Below the pieces are notes generated by a model. It did no database searches, had not been told where the DNA came from, and saw only the letters and a program-made list of their open reading frames with translations. A stretch of DNA of 64,000 nt from Flavobacterium soli DSM 19725 (GTDB lineage Bacteria; Bacteroidota; Bacteroidia; Flavobacteriales; Flavobacteriaceae): the NCBI RefSeq assembly GCF_000422705.1, contig NZ_KE383907.1:247327-311326 (forward strand), given 5' to 3'. This document shows positions 8,661 to 17,486 of this stretch, piece by piece. Position numbers and translations under genes: made by a program. Position 1 is the stretch's first letter, and each line of letters starts with the position of its first letter.

Positions 8661-9682
8661 AGTTGTATATTTTTTAAAGCATCAATCAAAATGTGATTTT
8701 CTTCTGGTGTTCCGATGGTAATTCGAAGACAATTTGCAAGCACTTTATTCCGATTTCGAATGATTATTTTTTTTTCAATCAATTGGTTGTAAATAGCATC
8801 TGCATCGTTTACTTTCAATAATAAAAAATTCGTTTCCGAAGGATAAATTTCTACTACAAAGTCAATTTTTGCTAATTCATTTTGTAAAATGGTTCTTTGC
8901 TTTAGAATCATTTTCTTTTTGAATTCAAAATTTTTAGTATCACTTAAAATTTCCAAAGCCTTTTCCTGATTGAGTTGACTGATGTTGTAGGGTGGTTTTA
9001 TTTTATTGAGTAACTTCACGATTTCGGGATTTGTTATTGCCAAACCAATTCGGGCGGAAGCCAAACCCCAAGCCTTGCTCAAGGTTTGTATCACGATCAA
9101 ATTTGGATATTGATTTGTTTTTTTTGCCAATGAATCTTTGGTAGAAAAATCAATATAAGCTTCATCCACCAAAACGATTCCGTTGAAGTTTTCCAAGAGA
9201 TATTCAATGTTGTCAATGCAATTTCCCGTCGGGTTGTTTGGCGAACAAAGGAAAATCAGTTTCAAGTTTTTATCATTTAAAAAGGGTTCTACCGCTTCAA
9301 TGTCCATTTGAAAATTTTCTTTTAAAGGCAATTGAATCAACTCAACACTATTGATTGCGGCAGCAACTTCATACATTCCGTAAGTTGGAACAAAAGTCAA
9401 AGCCTTGTCTTTTCCAGGTTCACAAAAAAGCCTGAAACACAAATCGATAATTTCGTCGCTTCCGTTTCCGAGAAAAATAGTTTTAGGTTGTACAGCTTTT
9501 ATTTCGCTTAACTTTTGTTTCAATGTATTTTGGAAAGGATCGGGATAGCGGTTCCACTCGCCAAACGGATTTTCATTGGCATCCAAAAAAACACCTTCGC
9601 TTCCTGAAAATTCATCTCTGGCAGATGAATAGGGTTGGAGCGACAACATATTTGGTCGAATTAATTGTTCTAGATTAATCAT
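8657..9682 (-). CDS. hisC: Histidinol-phosphate aminotransferase, 341 aa
   Basis: HisC is a PLP-dependent aminotransferase that converts imidazole acetol phosphate to histidinol phosphate. The PLP lysine is K203 in TLSKAWGLASARIG. Other family marks are DANENPFGEWNRYPDP near the N-terminus, CSPNNPTG near 147 and VDEAYIDF near 172. It overlaps hisD by 8 bases and hisB by 4. Confidence 0.97.
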   Translation of the reverse strand: MINLEQLIRPNMLSLQPYSSARDEFSGSEGVFLDANENPFGEWNRYPDPFQNTLKQKLSEIKAVQPKTIFLGNGSDEIIDLCFRLFCEPGKDKALTFVPTYGMYEVAAAINSVELIQLPLKENFQMDIEAVEPFLNDKNLKLIFLCSPNNPTGNCIDNIEYLLENFNGIVLVDEAYIDFSTKDSLAKKTNQYPNLIVIQTLSKAWGLASARIGLAITNPEIVKLLNKIKPPYNISQLNQEKALEILSDTKNFEFKKKMILKQRTILQNELAKIDFVVEIYPSETNFLLLKVNDADAIYNQLIEKKIIIRNRNKVLANCLRITIGTPEENHILIDALKNIQL

Positions 9683-10967
9683 TTTGCAAACTTTTTAAAC
9701 GGATGGAAACTGCATTTTTGTGGGCCAAAAGTTGTTCGGCTTCCGCCAAAATTTCGATGGCAGGACCAATGTTTTGTAATCCAATGGCACTAATTTGTTG
9801 GAACGTTATTTTTTTGACAAAACTGTCCAGCGAAACACCAGAATAATTTTTGGCATAACCATTTGTTGGCAACGTATGATTGGTTCCACTGGCATAATCT
9901 CCGGCACTTTCACAACTGTAATTTCCCAAAAAAACCGAACCAGCATTACTGATTTTAGTAGTTAATTCAGTTGCATTTTCAGTAGCAATAATCAAGTGTT
10001 CTGGAGCATACAGATTACTGAAATCGCTACATTCCTCAATAGACTTCAGCAAAATTGCCTTACTATTTTTCAATGCTTTTAAAACTGTTTCTTTTCGGGA
10101 TAGCTTTCCCGTTTGAATTTCTAAAGCCTCAATTGTTTTATTGATGATGGATTCATTGTCAGATAGTAAAATCACTTGACTATCAGCTCCATGTTCGGCT
10201 TGCGATAATAAATCGGCAGCTATAAATTCAGGATTTGCAGTTGTATCAGCAATAATCAACACTTCACTTGGACCTGCAGGAAGATCGATGGCAACGCCAT
10301 ATTTCAAGGCTTCCTGCTTTGCAGCCGTGACAAATTGATTTCCCGGACCAAAAATTTTCTCCACTTTTGATACCGTTTCTGTTCCCAAGGTCATTGCTCC
10401 AATTGCTTGAATACCACCAATTTTATAAATTTCAGTTATGCCAATCAATTGGGCAACATATAAAATTACAGGATTGATGTTGCCTTCTTGATCTGGAGGT
10501 GTACAAAGAATGATGTTCTTGCAACCTGCTATTTTTGCAGGAATTCCCAACATTAAAACGGTTGAAAAAAGTGGAGCAGAGCCTCCCGGAATGTAAAGTC
10601 CGATGGTTTCAATGGCCCGACTTTCTCTCCAACAATTTACACCAACGCTTGTTTCAACGACTTGTTTTACTTCGATTTGGGATCGGTGAAATTTTTCGAT
10701 ATTGGTTTTTGCAATATCAATGGCTTTCTTTAATTCTGACGGACTGAAACTGATGCTGCTTTGAATTTCTTTTTCGGTTACTTTTAGATTTTCAATTTTT
10801 GCATTATCAAAAAACTGAGTATATTTTTTAACAGCCGTATCACCATTTCGTTTTATTTCTGAAAAGAGTTGTTGTACGGTTTCGTCTAAATTTTTCTGAG
10901 AAAAGGAAGGTCTTTTGATAAGGTTTTTCCACTCTTCTTTTGTCGGATTGTTTATTTTTTGTAGCAT
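9675..10967 (-). CDS. hisD: Histidinol dehydrogenase, 430 aa
   Basis: HisD oxidises histidinol to histidine in two NAD-dependent steps using bound zinc. Characteristic blocks are GLYIPGGSAPLFSTVLMLG, IFGPGNQFVTAAK, DLPAGPSEVLIIAD and SQAEHGADSQVILL, followed by the catalytic YAPEHLII region and GTNHTLPTNGYAK. Length is typical. Its ATG overlaps the hisG stop codon by one base. Confidence 0.98.
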   Translation of the reverse strand: MLQKINNPTKEEWKNLIKRPSFSQKNLDETVQQLFSEIKRNGDTAVKKYTQFFDNAKIENLKVTEKEIQSSISFSPSELKKAIDIAKTNIEKFHRSQIEVKQVVETSVGVNCWRESRAIETIGLYIPGGSAPLFSTVLMLGIPAKIAGCKNIILCTPPDQEGNINPVILYVAQLIGITEIYKIGGIQAIGAMTLGTETVSKVEKIFGPGNQFVTAAKQEALKYGVAIDLPAGPSEVLIIADTTANPEFIAADLLSQAEHGADSQVILLSDNESIINKTIEALEIQTGKLSRKETVLKALKNSKAILLKSIEECSDFSNLYAPEHLIIATENATELTTKISNAGSVFLGNYSCESAGDYASGTNHTLPTNGYAKNYSGVSLDSFVKKITFQQISAIGLQNIGPAIEILAEAEQLLAHKNAVSIRLKSLQND

Positions 10968-11824
10968 TAGGCAATCATTTTTTCAATGTTAATAATCAGA
11001 ATTCCTTCGGCTCCTAGAGTTTTTAGTTGGTCGATAACGTCCCAAAATTCATCTTCCTTTACGACCGAATGAATACTGCTCCAATCTTGTTTTTGAAGTG
11101 GTAAAACCGTTGGGCTTTTCATTCCAGGCAAAATGGAAGCTATGGATTGGATGGAGGAATTTGGGGCATTCAACAAAATGTATTTGTTTTCGGAAGCATT
11201 TTTTACAGATTCAATTCTGAATAAGAGTTGTTCTAAAATGGCTTTTTTTTCATCGTTTAATGCCGTATTTGAAATCATGACTGCTTCACTTTTAGTAACC
11301 AGTTCTACTTCTTTCAAGCCATTCATTTGCAAGGTGCTTCCTGTGGAAACGATGTCGAAAATTCCATCAGCCAAACCAATTCCTGGAGCAATTTCGACGC
11401 TTCCGCCAATGGTTTCGATTTCGGCTTCAATTTGATTTTGGGTAAAATAATTCTGTAAAATGTTGGGATAGCTTGTGGCTACTTTTTTCTGATTGAAGAA
11501 AGTTAAACCAGTGTAGTTCTCCTCTTTCGGGATGGCAATTGACAATCGGCAATTGGCGAAGCCCAATTTTTTTAGAAGGTTTACTTTTTTATTTTTTTCC
11601 CAAACCTCATTTTCGCCCAAAATACCAACATCAGCAACACCTTGCTCGACATATTGCGGAATGTCGTCATCACGCAGAAACAGAATTTCGACAGGAAAAT
11701 TTGAAGAAGTTGTTTTAAGTTTTCGTTCTCCATTAGAAAGTTTTATGCCACATTCTTTTAGTAGCTCCAGTGATTTTTCGCTTAATCTTCCATTCTTTTG
11801 AATGGCAATTTTCAGTTTACTCAT
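10967..11824 (-). CDS. hisG: ATP phosphoribosyltransferase, long form, 285 aa
   Basis: HisG joins ATP and PRPP in the first committed, feedback-controlled step of histidine synthesis. I start at the ATG whose first base is 11824 (MSKLKIAIQKNGRLSE); an in-frame ATG 27 bases upstream adds residues not found in the family. Motifs include LRDDDIPQYVEQGVADVGI and the PRPP loop DIVSTGSTLQ. The length and C-terminal ACT-like region (about 205-285) mark the long form, which needs no HisZ. It is the first structural gene after the leader attenuator. Confidence 0.97.
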   Translation of the reverse strand: MSKLKIAIQKNGRLSEKSLELLKECGIKLSNGERKLKTTSSNFPVEILFLRDDDIPQYVEQGVADVGILGENEVWEKNKKVNLLKKLGFANCRLSIAIPKEENYTGLTFFNQKKVATSYPNILQNYFTQNQIEAEIETIGGSVEIAPGIGLADGIFDIVSTGSTLQMNGLKEVELVTKSEAVMISNTALNDEKKAILEQLLFRIESVKNASENKYILLNAPNSSIQSIASILPGMKSPTVLPLQKQDWSSIHSVVKEDEFWDVIDQLKTLGAEGILIINIEKMIA

Positions 11825-11874
11825 TTTTTTTTTAAAATTGTGCTTGAGCAAAAAGAATAGGAAGTTGTGGCCAA

Positions 11875-11905
11875 CAAAAAACCCGTCTGATTGCTCAAAC
11901 GGGTT
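11875..11905 (-). terminator. his operon attenuator terminator
   Basis: Read on the minus strand, AACCCGT (11905-11899) pairs with ACGGGTT (11886-11880), followed by a T run. It stands between the leader peptide stop and hisG. A competing 8-bp pairing joins leader bases CUCAAGCG (11953-11946) to CGUUUGAG (11901-11894), which would open the base of this stem; that is the expected antiterminator. Confidence 0.85.
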
Positions 11906-11933
11906 CGGAATATTTTATTCAGTTACAAACAAA

Positions 11934-11993
11934 TCATATCCATCTCGCTTGAGTGCAAGTATGAAGATGATGATGTAATTGATTTTGAAACAT
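11934..11993 (-). CDS. hisL: his operon leader peptide, 19 aa
   Basis: A small open frame reads MFQNQLHHHLHTCTQARWI and stops at TGA 11936-11934. Four of its five central residues are histidine (positions 7, 8, 9 and 11). It lies between a promoter-like element and an intrinsic terminator, directly ahead of hisG. Ribosomes stalled on the His codons would leave codons 14-16 free to pair with the terminator's 5' side and allow read-through; fast translation would cover them and let the terminator form. The function is inferred from this architecture; no homology was used. Confidence 0.88.
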   Translation of the reverse strand: MFQNQLHHHLHTCTQARWI

Positions 11994-12017
11994 TTTATTT
12001 GTTGTTGTATTATGATG

Positions 12018-12025
12018 CAAAACTA
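12018..12025 (-). promoter_or_regulatory. Likely his operon -7 promoter element
   Basis: On the minus strand TAGTTTTG fits TAnnTTTG. It lies 25 bases ahead of the leader peptide ATG. No clear TTG -33 element was seen upstream. Confidence 0.5.
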
Positions 12026-12113
12026 TATAAAAATTTATTACCATTCTAAAATTTAAAAGATAATTATGAAAATATTTTTTTTAGTTTTGAATCATTGTGT
12101 GAAAATTGATTTT

Positions 12114-12148
12114 TAAAAAAGCCATTAAAATTGAATCTTAATGGCTTT
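12114..12148 (-). terminator. Intrinsic terminator after the isomerase gene
   Basis: An 11-bp stem joins 12118-12128 to 12138-12148 (AAAGCCATTAA and its complement). On the minus strand it is followed by a T run and lies 12 bases after the stop of the gene ending at 12160. Confidence 0.85.
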
Positions 12149-12159
12149 CTTTAAAGTTG

Positions 12160-13236
12160 TTAGTTGTTGATTTTGATGAGTTCTACTTCAAAAATCAAGT
12201 CACTTTTTGCAGGAATTACATTCCCTCTGGCTCTGTCTCCATAAGCCAAGTTATAGGGAATATAAAATTTGTATTTAGACCCTTCCGTCATTAATTGCAA
12301 ACCTTCTGTCCAACCAGGAATAACTTGGTTTAATCCAAAATCAATTGGCTCACCTCTTTCTACACTGCTGTCGAAAACTTTTCCATCAACCAAAGTTCCT
12401 GTATAATGCACTTTTACATTACTTGTTGCAACTGGTTTTGCTCCAGTTCCTTCTTTCAAAACAATATATTTGATACCGCTTGCTGTTGTTTTTCCGTTGG
12501 CAAATTCTTTTAGAGCTTTGGCATTGGTAACGGCTCTTAATTCAGCTTCTTTCTGAGCTTCGGCTTTTTCAGCCGCATCTTTGTTGCTAAAATAATCTGA
12601 AAACACTTTTGCAGCATCGAATTTTTTGGCTAAAGCACCTTTTCTTGTGATGGTTACTTTCATAATCACATCATTTTGTTCAATTGCATTCACGATTTCC
12701 ATTCCGCTAGTTACATGGCCAAAAACTGTATGCATTCCGTCCAAGTGTGGTGTTGCTTTGTGTGTAATAAAAAACTGGCTTCCGTTTGTAGCGGGACCAG
12801 AATTTGCCATTGACAAAATTCCTTCTGAACTGTGTTTCAAATCAGTGAATTCGTCTTTGAATTTATAACCTGGATTTCCAGAACCATTTCCAAGCGGATC
12901 ACCACCTTGAATCATGAAATTCTTGATGACACGATGAAACTTTAGACCATCATAAAAAGGTTTTCCTTTTAATTTAGCATCTTTTACAAAAGCGTTTGTT
13001 CCTTCTGCCAAAGACACAAAATTAGCAACCGTTATAGGCGTTTTTTGGTATTCGAGCTCTAAAGTGATGTTTCCTTTATTAGTTTCAATTGTTGCAAATA
13101 AACCATCCCCAGGTTGTGGAGCAACTGCTTTTTTAGAACTAGTTGTTTTTTTTGGAGCTGCCTTTTTTGACGATTCTTGTGCAAATACTCCAGTAGTCAT
13201 GGCTAAAAATAAGAAGCCTAGAAGTTTTATTTTCAT
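12160..13236 (-). CDS. Secreted cyclophilin-FKBP fusion peptidyl-prolyl isomerase, 358 aa
   Basis: A cleavable signal peptide (MKIKLLGFLFLAMTTGVFAQ) leads to a Lys/Ala/Pro-rich linker. The cyclophilin domain (about 45-205) has FHRVIKNFMIQGGDPLGNGSG and GSQFFITHKATPHLDG. A charged Ala-rich helix (about 205-245) connects it to a C-terminal FKBP domain (about 250-358) with VKVHYTGTLVDGKVFDSS and VIPGWTEGL. It should speed proline isomerisation during folding in the periplasm. It is the paralogue of the gene 23 bases upstream and ends the cluster. Confidence 0.93.
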   Translation of the reverse strand: MKIKLLGFLFLAMTTGVFAQESSKKAAPKKTTSSKKAVAPQPGDGLFATIETNKGNITLELEYQKTPITVANFVSLAEGTNAFVKDAKLKGKPFYDGLKFHRVIKNFMIQGGDPLGNGSGNPGYKFKDEFTDLKHSSEGILSMANSGPATNGSQFFITHKATPHLDGMHTVFGHVTSGMEIVNAIEQNDVIMKVTITRKGALAKKFDAAKVFSDYFSNKDAAEKAEAQKEAELRAVTNAKALKEFANGKTTASGIKYIVLKEGTGAKPVATSNVKVHYTGTLVDGKVFDSSVERGEPIDFGLNQVIPGWTEGLQLMTEGSKYKFYIPYNLAYGDRARGNVIPAKSDLIFEVELIKINN

Positions 13237-13259
13237 TTTATTTTCGGTTTAAATTATGC

Positions 13260-14375
13260 TTATTTTTCTAATAGTTCAATTTCAAAGATAAGGTTTGAAT
13301 TTGGTGGGATGATTCCTCCACCAGCACCAGCTTCTCCGTATGCAAGATTGGATGGTATAAATAAGATAGCTTTATCTCCAAGAGATAGCTGCTCGATTCC
13401 TTCTATAAAGCCAGGAATCATACCACTTTTTGTTCCAGCTACAAAAGCGATTGGATTATAACCACCTTGGGCGGCTCTCACTTGGTCATGCTTTCCAAAT
13501 TGCTGTGCAACGGACTCAATGCTACTGTCAAACAAAGTTCCATCTTCAAAGAAACCAGCATAGTGGATAAAGATTTGAGTTCCGCTTGCAGGTTTTTTTC
13601 CTGTTCCCTTTTTTACAATACTATATTGCAGACCAGTTTTGGTTTTAGTTGATGTAGCTTTATTTTTGGCATGAAAAGCTGTTTTTTCTTCGATTACGGC
13701 TTTGAATTTTTCGTTGTAGATTCTTTTTTCCTCCGCTTCAATCAAAGCTTGTTTTTTAAGGTTTTCAGCTTCATTTGCAAAATAATCACTGAAAACTTTT
13801 ACGGCATCAAATTTCTTTGCAGCTTCACCTTTTCTAATAATTGTAATCGAAACTATAGTATCATCCTGAACAATTTTGTTTACCGTTTCCATTCCGTTTT
13901 CAACTACGTGACCAAAAACGGTATGTTTTCCGTCCAGCCAAGGCGTTTCAACATGAGTGATGAAAAACTGGCTGCTGTTTGTTGCTGGACCAGAATTTGC
14001 CATGGATAAAGTTCCAGGACCACTATGTTTTAAATCCGTAATTTCATCCTTGAATTTATAGCCAGTGTCTCCAGAACCATTTCCTAGTGGATCACCACCT
14101 TGAATCATGAAATTTGCTAAAACCCTATGAAATTTGAGTCCGTTATAAAAAGGTTTTCCTTTGAATTTTTCATTTACGAAAGTATTTTTTCCTTCGGCAA
14201 GAGTAACGAAGTTTGCCACAGTAACTGGTGTTTTTTCGAATTCTAGCTGAACGATAATGTCGCCTTTTCCAGTTGCAATTTCAGCATATAATCCATCGGG
14301 AAGTTCGCTGTATTTGTCGTTACAGGAAAAAAGTGCAACCGATAAAGTCAATAACAGAAATAATCTTTTTTTCAT
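13260..14375 (-). CDS. Lipoprotein cyclophilin-FKBP fusion peptidyl-prolyl isomerase, 371 aa
   Basis: The signal MKKRLFLLLTLSVALFSC ends in a lipobox cysteine, so this paralogue is probably membrane-anchored while its neighbour is soluble. The cyclophilin domain (about 28-190) has FHRVLANFMIQGGDPLGNGSG; the FKBP domain (about 245-371) has IFIHYAGFFEDGTLFDSS and MIPGFIEGIEQL. An insert carrying QVRAAQGGYNP lies in the FKBP domain and is absent from the neighbour. It sits 15 bases downstream of gldI in the same direction, so the isomerase genes form one likely operon. Confidence 0.93.
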   Translation of the reverse strand: MKKRLFLLLTLSVALFSCNDKYSELPDGLYAEIATGKGDIIVQLEFEKTPVTVANFVTLAEGKNTFVNEKFKGKPFYNGLKFHRVLANFMIQGGDPLGNGSGDTGYKFKDEITDLKHSGPGTLSMANSGPATNSSQFFITHVETPWLDGKHTVFGHVVENGMETVNKIVQDDTIVSITIIRKGEAAKKFDAVKVFSDYFANEAENLKKQALIEAEEKRIYNEKFKAVIEEKTAFHAKNKATSTKTKTGLQYSIVKKGTGKKPASGTQIFIHYAGFFEDGTLFDSSIESVAQQFGKHDQVRAAQGGYNPIAFVAGTKSGMIPGFIEGIEQLSLGDKAILFIPSNLAYGEAGAGGGIIPPNSNLIFEIELLEK

Positions 14376-14390
14376 TCTTTTTAAAATTTA

Positions 14391-15020
14391 TTATTCAGGT
14401 TTAGTTTCAGTTTTTATAGTCTCGGTTTGTATAGTTTCTCCTACTTTGGGTTTTGCTGGAATTTTTGGTCTATCATCAGGTTTGAAATCCCTCAAAGTAA
14501 CAGTACAAACAATTGGTAAGTTCGGACCAATTCTATCGTTATCACCTCTATATCCAAAGCCCATGTGGGAAGGAAAAAGAAAGGTTACTTTTTCATTTTT
14601 TTTCATCAATTTGATACCATCACGCAAACCCATCAAGATATTTTGCTTGTCTACAAGATAACTTTGTGGTCGAAGCTCAACTTCTGAATAAATGACGTTT
14701 CCATTCAAATCTTTGATATTGTAATCAAAAAAAGCAACATCGCCTCGCTTTGGAGTTAAAGTGTCCTTGGTGTTTTTTACTTCATAAAAATACCAATAGC
14801 CTTTTTTGGAAGCCAAATATTCTACTTTTGGATTGCTTTTGATTACAGAATCAATAAGAGCTTCTTCTCCAGCAATAAGTTTGATATTTCGGTCTACAGA
14901 TTCTTTCATAAAAGTTCCCGATGTCTGCGAAATTGGTTTTCTGGCTTGTTGCTTGGTACAGCTTACTAAAAGTGTGCCAATTGCCAGAAGGATTATTTTT
15001 TTACTTAGATTCATCTTCAT
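14391..15020 (-). CDS. gldI: Gliding-associated FKBP-type lipoprotein GldI, 209 aa
   Basis: A lipoprotein signal ends at C21 (TLLVSC). The start of the mature protein, ARKPISQTSGTFMKES, and an FKBP domain (about 95-185, GDVAFFDYNIKDLNGNVIYS and LPIVCTVTLRDF) match GldI of Flavobacterium, a folding catalyst needed for gliding and T9SS function in that genus. The tail after 185 is Lys/Pro/Thr-rich and low in complexity. The start overlaps the end of the upstream DHH phosphoesterase gene by 20 bases; a second ATG 6 bases in would give nearly the same protein. Confidence 0.85.
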   Translation of the reverse strand: MKMNLSKKIILLAIGTLLVSCTKQQARKPISQTSGTFMKESVDRNIKLIAGEEALIDSVIKSNPKVEYLASKKGYWYFYEVKNTKDTLTPKRGDVAFFDYNIKDLNGNVIYSEVELRPQSYLVDKQNILMGLRDGIKLMKKNEKVTFLFPSHMGFGYRGDNDRIGPNLPIVCTVTLRDFKPDDRPKIPAKPKVGETIQTETIKTETKPE

Positions 15021-16023
15021 TTATCATAATAGTTTTGATAATATTTTCGAACTTTGTTACCGTATCTTTCAATGATAGATAGGATTTTCCGCCTGCTGCA
15101 TTAATATGTCCGCCACCATTAAAATGGTCTCTTGCAAATTGATTTACATCAAAATTACCTTGGGAACGGAATGAAATCTTGATGATATTTTCATCTCGGT
15201 GTTCGATAAAAATAGCAGCAAAAATGATTCCTTTTATAGTTAAACCGTAATTTACAATGCCTTCGGTATCACCTTTAACATAATTGTAAGTATCGAGCTC
15301 CTTCTGCGAAAGCGTAATATAGGAAGTTTTATATTGAGGAAAAAGTTTCAAATTTTGGAGTGCTTGTCCCAATAATAATAATCGATTGTAAGAATTATTG
15401 TCAAAAAGTGAATTGTGAACGTCACCATTTTCAATTCCGATATCAATCAAATCGGCTACAACTCGATGAGTAGTACTTGTTGTCGAAGGGAATCGGAATG
15501 AACCAGAATCGGTTACAATCCCTGTATAAATACAAGTGGCAACTGTTTTGTCTATTAAATTTTTATGTCCAAGAAAAACGATAAAATGATATAACATTTC
15601 GCAAGTTGAGCCATACGAAGTATCAGAATATCTATATTTTGCATAATCATCCGGTTTTTGATGGTGATCGATCATGATAAACGGAACTTCAAGCTTGTTC
15701 AACACGTTTTCCATTTCTCCAACACGGTGTAAAGCATTGAAATCTAATGTAAAAATCAAATCTGATTCCTGGAGAATTTTAGTGGTGTTTTCTTTGTCTT
15801 TTTCAAAAATCAGAACATTTTCTGAACCTGGAAGCCAAGCCAAAAAATCCGGAAATTCATTTGGAGCGATAACAATTGGTTCGTGGTTGAGTTGCAACAA
15901 AAAGTGATACAATCCAAGTGTGGAACCCATCGCGTCTCCATCTGGACTTCGGTGCGGTATGATAGCAATTTTTTTAGGTGTCGAAAGCAAATCTTTAATT
16001 GCTTCTATATCTTCGTTTTTCAT
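15001..16023 (-). CDS. DHH-family phosphoesterase, NrnA-like, 340 aa
   Basis: Residues HRSPDGDAMGST (about 24-35) and the MIDHHQKPDD motif (near 118) are the metal-binding DHH signatures, and GGGHINAAGG in the C-terminal DHHA1 domain binds substrate. The family includes NrnA, which degrades very short oligonucleotides and dephosphorylates pAp, and cyclic-di-AMP phosphodiesterases; the two cannot be told apart here. It overlaps gldI, so translation is probably coupled. Confidence 0.9.
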   Translation of the reverse strand: MKNEDIEAIKDLLSTPKKIAIIPHRSPDGDAMGSTLGLYHFLLQLNHEPIVIAPNEFPDFLAWLPGSENVLIFEKDKENTTKILQESDLIFTLDFNALHRVGEMENVLNKLEVPFIMIDHHQKPDDYAKYRYSDTSYGSTCEMLYHFIVFLGHKNLIDKTVATCIYTGIVTDSGSFRFPSTTSTTHRVVADLIDIGIENGDVHNSLFDNNSYNRLLLLGQALQNLKLFPQYKTSYITLSQKELDTYNYVKGDTEGIVNYGLTIKGIIFAAIFIEHRDENIIKISFRSQGNFDVNQFARDHFNGGGHINAAGGKSYLSLKDTVTKFENIIKTIMINEDESK

Positions 16024-16075
16024 AGGATGCGAAAATACGGTTTTTTGTTTAATTGTGATTTACGAATTATAGAAA

Positions 16076-17332
16076 CTAAAGATTTTCCATTTTTTTAGAA
16101 TTGAATCGTTGATAGAGATGGTGTTTTGGACCTTTTATGATTTGAGATTCATAAATCCCGATGTAACCCGATGAAAAATAGGCTACAACACAAGCAATTC
16201 CAACATAGATTCCGCATTCATAGCCAAATAATTCCATTCCCATAATCGTACATGCTATTGGAGTATGAGTCGCTCCCGAAAAAACGGCTACGAAACCCAT
16301 TCCCGCCAATAAAGCAACTGGCAATGGCACAAAAAAGGACAAGGCACTTCCCAATGTCGCTCCAATAAAGAATAGCGGAGTTACTTCGCCACCTTTGAAA
16401 CCAACTCCAAGGGTGAATGCCGTAAATAGTATCTTTAAGATAAAAACAGAAAAATCTTGTTGGATTTCAAAGGAATTGACGATAGTTGGAATTCCTAAGC
16501 CCAAAAATTGTGTGGTTCCAGTAAAATAAATGACAACTACAAATATAATTCCTCCGATAAAGGGTCTTAAAGGAGGATATTTGATATGTTTTGAAAATGT
16601 TTCAGTAAAAAAGCGAGTGGATTTTGAAAAAAGCATGGAAGCCAAACCAAATAGGATTCCAGCAAAAATAATCCAGAAAAGAGAAATGAAATCTAAAGAA
16701 GGAACATTTGGAATACTATAATGTGTATGCGAAACTTGCCAAACTTCAACCGTAAAATAAGCAATATAGGCCACGATAAATGATGGAACAATACTTTTAT
16801 AATTGATTTTACTGAAGTATAAAACTTCGATTGCAAAAACAGCTCCTGTTAAAGGTGTACCAAAAACTGATGCAAATCCAGCACTGATACCAATAATTAA
16901 TATTGTTTTTCTTTCGGATTTTGATAGTTTGAAAATACCTGAAAATTGATCGGCAATTGCAGAACTCATTTGGACAGCCGTTCCTTCACGTCCGGCAGAA
17001 CCTCCAAAAAGATGTGTAATCAAAGTTCCAATTAAGACCAAAGGAGCCATTTTTAAAGGTATAATTTCAGTTGGATTTTCATATTCTTCCAAAATCACGT
17101 TGTTTCCTTTTGCAACTCCTTTTCCAAAATAATGATACATCAGCCCGATTATTAGTCCACCAAGTGGTAAAAGGAACAAAATCCAAGGATGAATTATTCT
17201 ATAATTGGTAACAAATTCAAGCGAAACTAAAAATAATGCCGAACTTGAACCAGCCAAAACTCCCACTATTAAGCAGATGATTAGCCATTTGAAAACTCGA
17301 TAAAAAAGGGAATTCTCGGATTTAAAACGCAT
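16076..17332 (-). CDS. CLC-family anion channel/antiporter, fluoride-type motifs, 418 aa
   Basis: About ten membrane helices carry the CLC hallmarks: GGSAGREGTAVQ (about 111-121, gating glutamate E116) and GFKGGEVTPLFFIGATLG near the C-terminus. At the position where chloride CLCs have GSGIP, this protein reads GNNVI (about 76-80), so the chloride-coordinating serine is missing. This and GREGT resemble the CLC-F fluoride/proton antiporters. I infer fluoride export as more likely than chloride transport; no fluoride riboswitch was recognised upstream. Confidence 0.85.
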   Translation of the reverse strand: MRFKSENSLFYRVFKWLIICLIVGVLAGSSSALFLVSLEFVTNYRIIHPWILFLLPLGGLIIGLMYHYFGKGVAKGNNVILEEYENPTEIIPLKMAPLVLIGTLITHLFGGSAGREGTAVQMSSAIADQFSGIFKLSKSERKTILIIGISAGFASVFGTPLTGAVFAIEVLYFSKINYKSIVPSFIVAYIAYFTVEVWQVSHTHYSIPNVPSLDFISLFWIIFAGILFGLASMLFSKSTRFFTETFSKHIKYPPLRPFIGGIIFVVVIYFTGTTQFLGLGIPTIVNSFEIQQDFSVFILKILFTAFTLGVGFKGGEVTPLFFIGATLGSALSFFVPLPVALLAGMGFVAVFSGATHTPIACTIMGMELFGYECGIYVGIACVVAYFSSGYIGIYESQIIKGPKHHLYQRFNSKKMENL

Positions 17333-17486
17333 TTTTCAAGTCAATTCGATTGTGCTAAAGTAAGCTATTTTCTAAAAATGTAAGAATATGGATTTTCAAT
17401 TCACTTTTTTTAAGCGTATTAAAAATCAATCAAAATCTCAAACCTAAACCGTTTTTTGTATTTTAGCACAACATTTAAATAAAGCT

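Larger units (their letters stand above)
11825..12159. other. 335-base gap: his leader and terminators
   Basis: This stretch holds, read on the minus strand, a terminator of the isomerase gene (12114-12148), a promoter-like element (12018-12025), a his leader peptide (11934-11993) and its attenuator hairpin (11875-11905). About 50 bases between attenuator and hisG hold nothing else obvious. Confidence 0.8.

Noticed and set aside
17333..17486. Fluoride riboswitch upstream of the CLC gene
   Set aside because: I looked for the conserved fluoride-riboswitch core on the minus strand and saw only AT-rich sequence without it.
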